Below are positions 1-9,128 of a DNA stretch of 64,000 bases, piece by piece (positions within the stretch are counted from its first letter, which is position 1; each line of letters begins with the position of its first letter). This stretch comes from Mycolicibacterium iranicum (lineage in GTDB: Bacteria > Actinomycetota > Actinomycetes > Mycobacteriales > Mycobacteriaceae), in the NCBI RefSeq assembly GCF_002101705.1, contig NZ_LQPC01000030.1, forward strand, positions 186,001 through 250,000, given 5' to 3'. The translations under genes and the position numbers were made by a program. The notes beneath the pieces are model-generated. The model saw only the letters and a list, made by a program, of their open reading frames with translations. It was not told the DNA's origin and ran no database searches.

Positions 1-857
1 ACCGCGTCCGGCTCCACGCCGCGGAGTTCGCCGAGCATCCGCACGCCCTCGTCGAGCTCCACCAACGCGATGACGAACGGCAGCGTGCGGCCGGGCACCT
101 TGGGTGCATGGTGAACGACGTAGCTGAACACCGTGCCGTCGCCGCTGGCGACGACGTAATCGGTCGGTTCGTCCTTGGCGGCCCAGACCGCGGGAACCGG
201 CGGGTGCTGCAAGGACCCGTCCGGGCGCCTCTGGATACGCAATTCGTGAGCGTTGACGCCGTCCCAGAAGAACTTCGTGTCCCGCGACGATGCAGGCCGC
301 ATCAGCTTGTCGGGATCGAGATCCTCGGGCACCGCGGTCTTGGCTTCGCCACGCGGCATGAACTTCATGATGCGCCACTTCATCTCGGCGACCAGCTCGT
401 CGTCGGCGGTGGTCCACGTGATGAGCTGGTTGATGAAATAGCCCTCGCCGAGCGCGGTCTGCTTGGGCCCCACCACGTCGGTGATCTCAGCGTGGATGGC
501 GAGCTCCTCGCCCGGCTGCAGGTAGCGGTGATACGTCTGCTCGCAGTTGGTCGCCACCACGCCGACATAGCCGGCGTCGTCGAACAGCGCCATCATCTTC
601 GACAACGGGTCGTCATCGGAGCGCCCCTCGCCCAGGCCGCCCATCGTCCACACCTGGATCATCGCCGGCGGGGCGACGATACCGGGATGACCGGCCGCCT
701 TCGCGGCCTCGGCGTCGACGTAGATGGGGTTCCTGTCGCCGATCGCATCCACCCAGTGGTGAATCATCGGCTGGTTGACCGGATCTCGGCCGTGCCGCGG
801 CTCGCTCTTTCCCTCAGCCTTGATCTTGTCGATACTCGCCTGCAGGTCTGCGCTCAT
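1..857 (-). CDS. chsH2: Steroid enoyl-CoA hydratase subunit / aldolase partner ChsH2 (partial)
   Basis: This leftward gene starts at the ATG at 857 and runs off the left edge; about 285 residues are visible. The N-terminal half (about 1-170) reads as a MaoC-like hot-dog domain, with the stretch GHPGIVAPPAMIQVWTMGGL. From about residue 185 (FFWDGVNAHEL) it becomes a DUF35/OB-fold domain. This MaoC-DUF35 architecture is that of ChsH2 (Rv3542c). In the known system ChsH2 pairs with ChsH1 to hydrate the 2'-enoyl propionyl-CoA side chain of the steroid, and its DUF35 part binds the aldolase Ltp2. The start overlaps the fadE29 stop as ATGA, implying translational coupling. No cysteine pair for a zinc ribbon is visible in the DUF35 part present here. 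Confidence 0.9.
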   Translation of the reverse strand, partial: MSADLQASIDKIKAEGKSEPRHGRDPVNQPMIHHWVDAIGDRNPIYVDAEAAKAAGHPGIVAPPAMIQVWTMGGLGEGRSDDDPLSKMMALFDDAGYVGVVATNCEQTYHRYLQPGEELAIHAEITDVVGPKQTALGEGYFINQLITWTTADDELVAEMKWRIMKFMPRGEAKTAVPEDLDPDKLMRPASSRDTKFFWDGVNAHELRIQRRPDGSLQHPPVPAVWAAKDEPTDYVVASGDGTVFSYVVHHAPKVPGRTLPFVIALVELDEGVRMLGELRGVEPDA

Positions 858-2017
858 CTGTTCACTCTCGGGACCTTGAGACCCGACGCCGCGATCTGCT
901 CGCGCATCACTTCGTTCACGCCGCCGCCGAACGTGATGACCAGGTTGCGTTTGGTCATCTTGTCCAGCCAGTCGAGGATCTCTCCGGTCTCGGGGTCGGC
1001 GGGGTTGCCGAACCTGCCGACGATCTCCTCGGCCAGCCGGCCCACCTCTTGAATACGCTCGGTGGAAAAGACTTTCGTCGCAGCGGCGTCGGCGACAGCG
1101 ATGGTCTCCCCCGATGCGGCCACCTGCCAGTTGAGCAGCTCGTTCACCCGCCAGATGGCCTTGATCTGGCCGAGCAGCCGCTTCACGTCGTCGTGCTCCA
1201 TCGGCGTCACACCGTCTGAACCCGGCTTCGACGCCCAGGCGTGGACCTGGTCGTAGATGCCCGCGACACGACCGGCGGGGCCGAGCCCGACGCGCTCGTG
1301 GTTGAGCTGGGTGGTGATGAGCTTCCAGCCGCCGTTCTCCTCACCGACGAGCATGTCGGCGGGCACCCGCACGTCGTTGTAGTACGACGCATTGGTGTGA
1401 TGGGCCCCGTCGGACAGGATGATCGGTGTCCACGAGTAGCCGGGATCCTTGGTGTCCACGATCAGGATCGAAATGCCCTTGTGCTTGGCGGCTTCGGGAT
1501 CTGTGCGGCACGCCAGCCAGATGTAATCGGCATCATGGGCGCCGGTGGTCCACATCTTCTGACCGTTGACAACATATTCGTCGCCATGCCGGACCGCTGT
1601 CGTGCGCAGCGACGCGAGGTCGGTGCCCGCCTCCGGCTCGGAGTACCCGATCGCGAAATGGATGTCGCCGGACAGGATTCCCGGCAGAAACTTCTTCTTC
1701 TGCTCCTCGGTGCCGTACACCTGCAGGGTCGGCCCCACGGTCTGCAGCGTCACCAGTGGCAGCGGCACGTCGGCGCGGTTGGCTTCGTTGACGAAGATCT
1801 GCTGCTCCACCGGCCCGAACCCGAGGCCGCCGTACTCCTTGGGCCAGCCGACACCCAGCTTGCCGTCCGATCCCATGCGCTTGATCACCGCGCGATAGGC
1901 CTCGTTGTGCCGGTTGGACTCCATCGCCGCCGCCTCGTCGGGCGTGATCAGCGTCGAAAAGTACTGTCGCAGTTCAGCTTGCAGAGCCCGCTGCTCGGGG
2001 GTCAATTCGATGTACAT
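854..2017 (-). CDS. fadE29: Steroid acyl-CoA dehydrogenase FadE29 (ChsE2)
   Basis: The protein has 387 residues, the length of the M. tuberculosis protein. It is a full acyl-CoA dehydrogenase, with the FAD/substrate-loop segments GYSEPEAGTDLASLRT and QKMWTTGAHDADYIW and a C-terminal dimer segment FGGGVNEVMREQIA. Known role: it forms an alpha2-beta2 enzyme with FadE28 that dehydrogenates the three-carbon steroid side chain (3-oxo-4-pregnene-20-carboxyl-CoA). I start it at ATG 2017 (MYIELTPEQ), behind a GGGAGA ribosome site. A longer open frame extends to 2266 but is arginine/proline-rich and overlaps fadE28. The gene follows fadE28 by 29 bases and overlaps chsH2 by four, so it sits in the operon read from the KstR-box region upstream of cyp125. 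Confidence 0.95.
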   Translation of the reverse strand: MYIELTPEQRALQAELRQYFSTLITPDEAAAMESNRHNEAYRAVIKRMGSDGKLGVGWPKEYGGLGFGPVEQQIFVNEANRADVPLPLVTLQTVGPTLQVYGTEEQKKKFLPGILSGDIHFAIGYSEPEAGTDLASLRTTAVRHGDEYVVNGQKMWTTGAHDADYIWLACRTDPEAAKHKGISILIVDTKDPGYSWTPIILSDGAHHTNASYYNDVRVPADMLVGEENGGWKLITTQLNHERVGLGPAGRVAGIYDQVHAWASKPGSDGVTPMEHDDVKRLLGQIKAIWRVNELLNWQVAASGETIAVADAAATKVFSTERIQEVGRLAEEIVGRFGNPADPETGEILDWLDKMTKRNLVITFGGGVNEVMREQIAASGLKVPRVNR

Positions 2018-2046
2018 GTCATCTCCCGTCGCTTCGCCCGCTCCAT

Positions 2047-3048
2047 TTACACACCCACCAGATCTAGACGATGTGTAGGACCGCCGAGGACCCTCGTCAG
2101 GTCTTTGATCGACGAGTAGTAACGGTCCATCGGGTATGTGATGTCCATGCCCATCCCGCCGTGGAGGTGGTGGCACAGCCGCATCGCCGGGGCCGCCTGC
2201 GAGGTCAGCCAGTATCCGAGGACAGCCAGATCGTCTTCGGCGTCGAGCCCTTCCGACAACAGCCACACCACCGACGTCGACAGCAGCGAGATGGTGCGGG
2301 ATGCGATGTAGACGTCGGAGAGCTGTGCAGCGACAGTCTGGAACGTCGACAGCGGCCTGCCGAACTGCTCTCGAGTGGCGACGTAATCCGCGGTCAGGCG
2401 CAGTGCCCCGGCGACGAGGCCCGACGCGAATGCACCGATCGTCGCGAGCGCGAGCTGATTGACCCGGTGCACCGTCGCATCCTTGAGGACGTCTTCGTCA
2501 CCGACCGCGACATCGGCGAACGTCACGACGTACTCGTCGGATCCGTTGGCCGCCGGGGTCTTGGCGACGGTCACCCCGTCGGCCTTCGCTGACACGACCG
2601 CGACACCGGTATCGGTGGTCACCACGAGCCAATCTGCTTGCGCGGCATAGCCGACCGCGATCTTCGTACCGCTGAGCTTGCCGCCGGTCAACGAAACGGA
2701 CGGTCGTTCGGGGAGCTGTGCACCGGGCTCGTTGAGCGCGAGCGTCACGATCGAGCCGTTGCCCACACCGGCGAGGAACCGATCTTGCTGCTCAGCTGTG
2801 GCGAGGTCGAGCAGTACCGCGGTGGCACCGAGGGTGACGAGCGCGGGACTGACGGTGCCATGTCTGCCGATCTCGGTCAGCGCGGTGGCGATCTCGGCGA
2901 GGCCGACGCCGTCGCCGCCGAGGCGTTCCGGCACAGCCAATGCCGCGACGCCCCCGGAAACCAAAGCTTCCCAGCTATTTTCACGATCGAGCACCGAGGT
3001 CACCACATCGGCGACGGCCTGCTGCCCCTCATCTGGACTGAAATCCAC
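2047..3048 (-). CDS. fadE28: Steroid acyl-CoA dehydrogenase FadE28 (ChsE1)
   Basis: The protein has 333 residues and starts at ATG 3048 behind a strong AAGGAGGAG ribosome site. It is a divergent, shortened acyl-CoA dehydrogenase. The family fold is recognisable in the C-terminal half (TADYVATREQFGRPLSTFQTVAAQLSD is broken here as TREQFGRPLSTFQ near residue 235, then LCHHLHGGMGMDITYPMDRY near 300), while the N-terminal domain is poorly conserved. This is expected for the beta-type subunit of the heterotetrameric steroid dehydrogenases. It partners FadE29, encoded immediately downstream, in dehydrogenation of the pregnene-carboxyl-CoA side chain. It lies 26 bases after cyp125 and is probably cotranscribed with it. 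Confidence 0.94.
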   Translation of the reverse strand: MDFSPDEGQQAVADVVTSVLDRENSWEALVSGGVAALAVPERLGGDGVGLAEIATALTEIGRHGTVSPALVTLGATAVLLDLATAEQQDRFLAGVGNGSIVTLALNEPGAQLPERPSVSLTGGKLSGTKIAVGYAAQADWLVVTTDTGVAVVSAKADGVTVAKTPAANGSDEYVVTFADVAVGDEDVLKDATVHRVNQLALATIGAFASGLVAGALRLTADYVATREQFGRPLSTFQTVAAQLSDVYIASRTISLLSTSVVWLLSEGLDAEDDLAVLGYWLTSQAAPAMRLCHHLHGGMGMDITYPMDRYYSSIKDLTRVLGGPTHRLDLVGV

Positions 3049-3074
3049 CGACTCCTCCTTGAGCCTTCGCCAGT

Positions 3075-4337
3075 CTAGTGCTGGACGGGGCAGCCGCTAC
3101 CGGTGTAGTCGACCTGCCAGTGTTTGATGCCGTTGAGCCATCCCGACTTCAGCCGTTCGGGGTCGCCGATCGGCTTGAGATCGGGCATGTTGTCGGCGAC
3201 GGCGTTGAAGATGAGGTTGATCGTCATCTTGGCCAGGTTGGCCCCGATGCAGTAGTGCGCGCCCGTGCCGCCGAATCCGACGTGCGGGTTGGGGGTGCGC
3301 ATGATGTTGAAGGAGTGCGGGTCGTCGAAGACCTCTTCGTCGAAGTTCGCTGAGCGGTACGACATCACGACCCGCTCACCCTTTTTGATCTTCACGCCGC
3401 TGAGCTCGGTGTCCTCCAGCGCGGTGCGCTGGAACGCCGACACAGGAGTTGCCCAACGGACGATCTCGTCGGCAGCAGTCTCGGGGCGCTCCTTCTTGTA
3501 CAGCTCCCACTGCTCCGGGTTCTGCGAGAACGCGATCATGCCGTGGGTGATCGAGTTGCGCGTGGTCTCGTTGCCCGCGACGGCGAGCATGACGACGAAG
3601 AAGCCGAACTCGTCGTCGGAGAGCTTCTCACCCTCGATGTCGGCCTCGATCAGCTTGGTGACGATGTCCTCGGTGGGGTTCTTCGCGCGCTCCTCGGCCA
3701 TTTTCATCGCGTAGGTGATCAGCTCGAACGAGGACATCGCCGGGTCGACGTCGGCGTATTCGGGGTCTTCCCCCGCGGTCATCTCATTGGACCAGCGGAA
3801 CAGCTTGTCGCGATCGTCCTGAGGTACACCGAGCAATTCCGCGATGGCCTGCAGTGGAAGCTCGCACGACACCTGCTCGACGAAGTCGCCGGAGCCCTCG
3901 GCCCTGGCGGTCTCGGCGATCTTCTGGGCACGCGCTCGCAGTTCGTCTTCGAGTCGTCCGACGGCGCGCGGCGTGAAACCGCGGGAAATGATCTTGCGCA
4001 GGCGGGTGTGCTGCGGGGCGTCCATGTTCAGCAGGACCGCCTTCTGCAGATCGATCGCGGAACGCTCCATCCCCTGTGGCCACACCGGGATCGCTCCGTC
4101 GGGTGAGCTGCCGAAGACGTCGTTGCGCTTGGACACCTCCTTGACATCGGCGTGCTTGGTGATCAACCAATAGCCTTTGTCGCCGAAACCTCCCGTGCCG
4201 CCCGGCACGTCGACCCAGTGGATAGGCTCGGACTTGCGCAGTTCGGCAAGTTCCTCGACGGGCAAGCGCTCGAGGTTCAAGGTCGCGTCGAGGAAATCGA
4301 AGTCGGGTGCAACGGGGCACGTGTTGGGGCCAGGCAT
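3075..4337 (-). CDS. cyp125: Steroid C26/27-monooxygenase, cytochrome P450 125
   Basis: This is a 420-residue cytochrome P450. The heme-binding loop FGGTGAHYCIGANLA places the thiolate ligand at Cys363. The I-helix oxygen-activation motif AVAGNETTRN and the K-helix ExxR (DEIVRWATP) are intact. Closely matching CYP125 (Rv3545c) in sequence and position, it should oxidise the terminal methyl of cholesterol/cholestenone to the acid that is then CoA-activated, which starts side-chain beta-oxidation. It is the first gene of a leftward operon with fadE28, fadE29 and chsH2. It diverges from fadA5 across 121 bases holding two perfect KstR boxes. The ATG at 4337 is preceded by GGAGAG. Confidence 0.96.
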   Translation of the reverse strand: MPGPNTCPVAPDFDFLDATLNLERLPVEELAELRKSEPIHWVDVPGGTGGFGDKGYWLITKHADVKEVSKRNDVFGSSPDGAIPVWPQGMERSAIDLQKAVLLNMDAPQHTRLRKIISRGFTPRAVGRLEDELRARAQKIAETARAEGSGDFVEQVSCELPLQAIAELLGVPQDDRDKLFRWSNEMTAGEDPEYADVDPAMSSFELITYAMKMAEERAKNPTEDIVTKLIEADIEGEKLSDDEFGFFVVMLAVAGNETTRNSITHGMIAFSQNPEQWELYKKERPETAADEIVRWATPVSAFQRTALEDTELSGVKIKKGERVVMSYRSANFDEEVFDDPHSFNIMRTPNPHVGFGGTGAHYCIGANLAKMTINLIFNAVADNMPDLKPIGDPERLKSGWLNGIKHWQVDYTGSGCPVQH

Positions 4338-4355
4338 ATAAAAGCTCTCCTCAAT

Positions 4356-4369
4356 TGCAACGTGTTCTA
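4356..4369. promoter_or_regulatory. KstR operator box (cyp125 side)
   Basis: TGCAACGTGTTCTA matches the published KstR consensus TNNAACNNGTTNNA at every fixed position. It lies 19 bases upstream of the cyp125 start codon. By established knowledge KstR is a TetR-type repressor of the cholesterol uptake and side-chain genes, relieved by a steroid-CoA intermediate. Confidence 0.9.
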
Positions 4370-4434
4370 GTGCCAGTAAAACATGGCTTCTCCGCAGATC
4401 AAAGGTGCGGGGGCATCGCAGCTTGTCAGGCTTA

Positions 4435-4448
4435 TGAAACGTGTTCTA
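4435..4448. promoter_or_regulatory. KstR operator box (fadA5 side)
   Basis: TGAAACGTGTTCTA is a second perfect match to TNNAACNNGTTNNA. It ends only 10 bases before the fadA5 ATG, so bound KstR would cover the start of the fadA5 message. The core AACGTGTTCTAG is identical in this box and the one at 4356, and the two centres are 79 bases apart. Confidence 0.9.
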
Positions 4449-4449
4449 G

Positions 4450-5621
<1,172 letters not shown>

Positions 5622-5622
<1 letters not shown>

Positions 5623-6008
5623 TGGCCGTCCCGGAAGCCGAACGAATTGCGGCGGCGCAGGCCTACATCAGCGCGCTGGCCAGCCATCAGGCCGACGACG
5701 TGCCATTCGCGCCGGGGTGCACGCGCGTCGAGGTCGGCCTGAAGACCGGTTTCTCCGGAGATCACTTGCGCCGCAGCCTGAACAATGGGCTGCAATATCG
5801 CGTAATCAAGGCCGTGACGACGCCGGAGTTCACCGTCGAGGGAGACACGGTGCGAGCACGGTTCGAGCTGTCGACCAAACCGAAGCTGGCGGGCCGCAGT
5901 GTTGGCGCCCGCATCGACGAGACATTCTTGATCCCGGCCGACGACCCCTCCGGACGAGCACAGATCCACCACATCAACGCGTCCATCCGTCCGTTTCTGG
6001 CCCGTTAG
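5622..6008 (+). CDS. Small protein, probable NTF2-like fold
   Basis: A 128-residue protein with a GTG start at 5622 overlapping the fadA5 stop, so it is translationally coupled to fadA5. It opens with a helix (PEAERIAAAQAYISALASHQ) and continues with alternating strands including ELSTKPKLAGRSVGARIDETF and a C-terminal HHINASIRPFLAR. This pattern resembles SnoaL/NTF2-like small domains; the family assignment is tentative. No catalytic residues can be named. As I recall, M. tuberculosis has no gene between fadA5 and ddn, so this is an addition to the steroid cluster. Coupling to a KstR-controlled thiolase suggests a role with steroid intermediates (inference). Confidence 0.75.
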
Positions 6009-6016
6009 GATCCCCC

Positions 6017-6526
6017 ATGGCCGAGAGCCCGAAACCCCCGAAACCATTGAGCCCCAAGCAAGTCGAAGGCCTCAACTCCAATGCTGTCGGTACCGGCATC
6101 AAGTGGATGTCCCGGTTCAACACGTGGGTCTACAAGGCCACCGGCGGACGGCTGGGAGCGAAGTGGCGCGGCGGGTCGAACCGCTTCTCGGCGCCGCCGC
6201 CGGTGGGGATCCTGACCACAATCGGCCGCAAGTCCGGCGAGCCCCGTGACAGTCCCCTGCTGTTCCTGCGTGAGGGTGACCGCATCGTCCTGGTCGCCTC
6301 GCAGGGCGGACGTGCGACGAACCCCATGTGGTATCTCAACATTCAGGCCAATCCTGCGGTCACGTTCCAGTACAAGAGCGAGAAGCTGAACCTCCTCGCC
6401 CGGGACGCCACCGACGCCGAGCGTGACCAGTACTGGCCCAAGCTTGATGCGATCTACCCCGACTTCGCGAACTACCGGTCCTACACCGACCGCAAGATTC
6501 CCATCTTGATCTGCGACCCGGCCTAG
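6017..6526 (+). CDS. Ddn-like deazaflavin (F420)-dependent nitroreductase family protein
   Basis: The protein has 169 residues and starts at ATG 6017 behind TTAGGA, eight bases after the previous stop. The DDN/FDOR-B fold signature is visible: GILTTIGRKSGEPRDSPLLF, then VLVASQGGRATNPMWYLN and NPAVTFQ. These segments bind cofactor F420 in the family. The M. tuberculosis gene at this spot, Rv3547 (ddn), is the F420-dependent quinone reductase that activates nitroimidazoles. This protein has about 18 extra residues at the N-terminus, a proline/lysine-rich segment. Its physiological substrate cannot be read from sequence; a quinone is the best guess. Confidence 0.88.
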   Translation: MAESPKPPKPLSPKQVEGLNSNAVGTGIKWMSRFNTWVYKATGGRLGAKWRGGSNRFSAPPPVGILTTIGRKSGEPRDSPLLFLREGDRIVLVASQGGRATNPMWYLNIQANPAVTFQYKSEKLNLLARDATDAERDQYWPKLDAIYPDFANYRSYTDRKIPILICDPA

Positions 6527-6664
6527 CGAGTACACGTCGGGCGTGCCAAGCGTCATATCCGGAGCTCGTTTGCTGACGGCAGCGAATGATCAGCAGGTCC
6601 AGAGCGCACGGCATCATTCTCAACATTCGAGCGGCAATGGCCGAGCTGGATCTATCGTTAGCGA

Positions 6665-7360
6665 GTGATCTCGCTACCCGGCTTCAACGCCTGGCTCAAC
6701 AACATGGTGGAAGAGCAGGCGGCGAAGGCTGAACAGACTCCGGATGAGTACGTCGCCCAGGCGGTCGCTACCCAACTGATGGCCGACGTCACGCGCCACA
6801 AGGAAGATCACCGAGAGTTGCTGGCGCACCTGTCCGACGCCGACATCAAGGTTGCCGAGCAGTCCGCGGGACCGCAGTCGGTGGTTGCAGATCCCGAACG
6901 GCTGCAGGCGCTGTATGCCACAGGCCTGCTCGATGCACCGCGGGAGAAGATCTACGACCACATCGCAGACATGGCCGCGAGTGCCCTGGCGGCACCCGGT
7001 GCGGCCATCTCGTTGGTAGACCTCGACCGCCAGTTCTTCGTCAGCATGCACGGCTCGCCTGCGGAGGCGCCGGAAGAACGGCAGACGTCGATCGACCGTT
7101 CGGTGTGTCAGTACGCGGTCGCGTCAGGGCAGCCGCTGGTGATTCCCGACGCCCGGGAAGATCCGGTGCTCAAGTACAACCCCGCGGTCACCGACGGCAC
7201 GGTCGTGGCCTATCTCGGTATCCCGTTGATCAACAGCGGTAACCATGCCATCGGGACGCTCTGCGTGTGGGACACCAGTCCCCGTCAGTGGACTTCGGGA
7301 CACGTGATGACGCTGCGCGATCTGGCGCAACTGGCGACCGACCGCATGTTCAACAGATAA
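6665..7360 (+). CDS. GAF-domain protein
   Basis: The protein has 231 residues from a GTG at 6665. Residues 1-85 form a charged, helical N-terminal part (EEQAAKAEQTPDEYVAQAV and others). Residues 90-230 are a GAF domain with the usual strand order: AISLVDLDRQFFVSMHG, SVCQYAVASGQPLVIPDARED, VAYLGIPLINSGNHAIGTLCVWD. There is no attached kinase, cyclase or HTH output, so it may be a stand-alone ligand or redox sensor, or act through a partner. A TATCGT hexamer lies 7-12 bases before the start, and a leaderless message is possible. The 138 bases between it and ddn hold no other recognisable feature. It converges on the SDR gene at 7370. Confidence 0.85.
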   Translation: MISLPGFNAWLNNMVEEQAAKAEQTPDEYVAQAVATQLMADVTRHKEDHRELLAHLSDADIKVAEQSAGPQSVVADPERLQALYATGLLDAPREKIYDHIADMAASALAAPGAAISLVDLDRQFFVSMHGSPAEAPEERQTSIDRSVCQYAVASGQPLVIPDAREDPVLKYNPAVTDGTVVAYLGIPLINSGNHAIGTLCVWDTSPRQWTSGHVMTLRDLAQLATDRMFNR

Positions 7361-7369
7361 GGCCGGAAA

Positions 7370-8275
7370 TCATGCCCCGTAGACGGGCACCGGGGTCCGC
7401 GACTTGGCGAGCAGGTCGGCGACGACGGGACCGAGTTCGGCGGGGTCCCATTTGGCGCCCTTGTCGATTTCCGGCCCGTGCGCCCAACCTTCGGCCACCC
7501 GGATCTTGCCACCCTCGACCTCGAACATCGTGCCGGTGACGTCGCGGGACTCGACAGAGCCCAGCCACACCACCAGGGGTGAGATGTTCTCAGGCGCCAT
7601 CGCGTCGAAATCCTTGTCCTGCGTTGCCATCATGTCGGCGAAGACGGTTTCGGTCATCCGCGTGCGGGCCGACGGCGCGATCGCATTGACACTCACGCCG
7701 TACCGTCCCATCTCGGCCGCGGCGACAAGAGTCAGCGCGGCGATGCCCGCTTTGGCGGCGCTGTAGTTGGCCTGCCCGACGCTGCCCTGCAGGCCCGCGC
7801 CGGAACTCGTGTTGATGATGCGCGCATCGACCGTCTCGCCGGCCTTGGACTTCGCCCGCCAGTACGCGGCGGCGTGCTTCATCGTGGCGAAATGGCCTTT
7901 GAGGTGCACCGCGGTGACGGCGTCGAATTCTTCTTCGCTGGTGTTGGCGAACATCCGGTCGCGCACGATCCCGGCGTTGTTGACCAATACGTCCAACGTG
8001 CCAAAGCTTTGAACGGCGGTCTGGATGAGGCCTTCGGCCTGGGCCCAGTCGGCGACGTTGGCACCGCTGGTCACGGCTTCGCCTCCGGCGGCGGTGATCT
8101 CGTCGACGACAGACTGGGCTGCGCTACCACCGCCGGCGGGCGATCCGTCGAGGCCGACGCCGATGTCGTTGACGACGACCCGTGCCCCCTCCGCGGCGAA
8201 CGCCAGGGCGTGCGCCCTTCCGATTCCGCCACCGGCACCCGTCACGATGACCACGCGGCCGTCGAGCAATCCCAT
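7370..8275 (-). CDS. Short-chain dehydrogenase (Rv3548c-like), KstR2 regulon
   Basis: The protein has 301 residues. It shows the classical SDR NAD-binding motif TGAGGGIGRAHAL, the NNAG motif (VNNAGIVRDRMF), a catalytic serine in INTSSGAGL and YSAAK. The long insertion after the first strand (GVGLDGSPAGGGSAAQ) and the C-terminal extension are typical of the MFE-2/17-beta-HSD4 type of SDR. It follows the other SDR gene in a leftward operon with a 12-base gap and is controlled by the KstR2 box at 9092. The cluster context suggests oxidation of a hydroxyacyl-CoA intermediate in degradation of the last two steroid rings; the exact substrate is not established here. Confidence 0.9.
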   Translation of the reverse strand: MGLLDGRVVIVTGAGGGIGRAHALAFAAEGARVVVNDIGVGLDGSPAGGGSAAQSVVDEITAAGGEAVTSGANVADWAQAEGLIQTAVQSFGTLDVLVNNAGIVRDRMFANTSEEEFDAVTAVHLKGHFATMKHAAAYWRAKSKAGETVDARIINTSSGAGLQGSVGQANYSAAKAGIAALTLVAAAEMGRYGVSVNAIAPSARTRMTETVFADMMATQDKDFDAMAPENISPLVVWLGSVESRDVTGTMFEVEGGKIRVAEGWAHGPEIDKGAKWDPAELGPVVADLLAKSRTPVPVYGA

Positions 8276-8287
8276 GTCTTTCTCTCC

Positions 8288-9076
8288 TTATTTGATGTCT
8301 GCGGTCGTGGTCGACAGGTAGTGCGGCGGCTCCCCGCCGCCATGCACCTCCAGTGAGGCTCCGCTGATGTAGGAGGCCGCGGGAGAGGCGAGAAATGCTG
8401 TCGCCCAACCGATGTCCTCGGGTTTGGCCAGCCTGCCGAGCGGCACGTTCTTCGATATCGCGGCGATGGAGTCGGCGTCGCCGTAGAAGAGTTCGGATTG
8501 TTCGGTCTCGACCATGCCGACGACGACGGAGTTGACTCGGACCTTCGGCGCCCACTCCACGGCCAGCGTCGAGGTCATGCTCTCCATGCCTGCCTTCGCC
8601 GCCCCATAGGCGACGGTGCCCGGGGTGGGACGCCGTCCGCTCACGCTGGTGATGTTGATGATGGACCCGCCCGTTTCCTGGGTCTGCATCATTGCGTTGG
8701 CATGTTGTGAAATCGACAGCGCGCCAAGAAGATTGAGTTCAACAATTCTGGTGCTGAATTTGGCCGAGGCGTCGGCGGCGAGCACGTAGGGCGAACCGCC
8801 TGCGTTGTTCACGACGACGTCGAGGCGTCCGTGGTCGGCGACGATTCCATCGATCAGCGCCTTGACGGCGGCGTCGTCACGGATATCGCAGGGACGGAAC
8901 TCGTAGGGCGATCCCTCGACCGGCCGGCGCGCGCACGTCACCACGGTGGCGCCCTGAGCCGCAAAGACTCGGCTGATCCCGGCACCCACACCGCGCACCC
9001 CTCCGGTGACGAGGACGAGGCGCCCGGTCAGGCCCAGGGAGATGCCCGCAGCGGCACTGTCGACGGCGTCAGTCAC
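8288..9076 (-). CDS. Short-chain dehydrogenase (Rv3549c-like), KstR2 regulon
   Basis: The protein has 262 residues from GTG 9076. The frame stays open to 9175, but that extension would read through the KstR2 operator at 9092-9105, and the GTG start gives a length close to the M. tuberculosis homologue. SDR motifs: TGGVRGVGAGIS, VNNAGGSPYVL, INITSVSGRR and YGAAKAG. It is the first gene of the two-SDR leftward operon and faces echA20 across the operator. It is probably an NAD(P)-dependent hydroxysteroid or hydroxyacyl-CoA dehydrogenase acting on HIP-derived intermediates (inference from regulon membership). Confidence 0.9.
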   Translation of the reverse strand: MTDAVDSAAAGISLGLTGRLVLVTGGVRGVGAGISRVFAAQGATVVTCARRPVEGSPYEFRPCDIRDDAAVKALIDGIVADHGRLDVVVNNAGGSPYVLAADASAKFSTRIVELNLLGALSISQHANAMMQTQETGGSIINITSVSGRRPTPGTVAYGAAKAGMESMTSTLAVEWAPKVRVNSVVVGMVETEQSELFYGDADSIAAISKNVPLGRLAKPEDIGWATAFLASPAASYISGASLEVHGGGEPPHYLSTTTADIK

Positions 9077-9091
9077 TGTGCTAGCGTACCA

Positions 9092-9105
9092 AGCAAGTGC
9101 TTGCT
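9092..9105. promoter_or_regulatory. KstR2 operator box (SDR operon / echA20 operon)
   Basis: AGCAAGTGCTTGCT is a perfect match to the published KstR2 palindrome ANCAAGNNCTTGNT. It lies 15 bases from the SDR start at 9076 and 23 bases from the echA20 ATG at 9129, so a single site can control both directions. KstR2 is released by HIP-CoA in the known system. Confidence 0.92.
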
Positions 9106-9128
9106 TAGGTAGCGACCCAGGAGTTTGC

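Noticed and set aside
2018..2266. 83-codon upstream extension of fadE29
   Set aside because: It overlaps the fadE28 C-terminus, has low-complexity composition, and ATG 2017 with GGGAGA gives the known 387-residue length.
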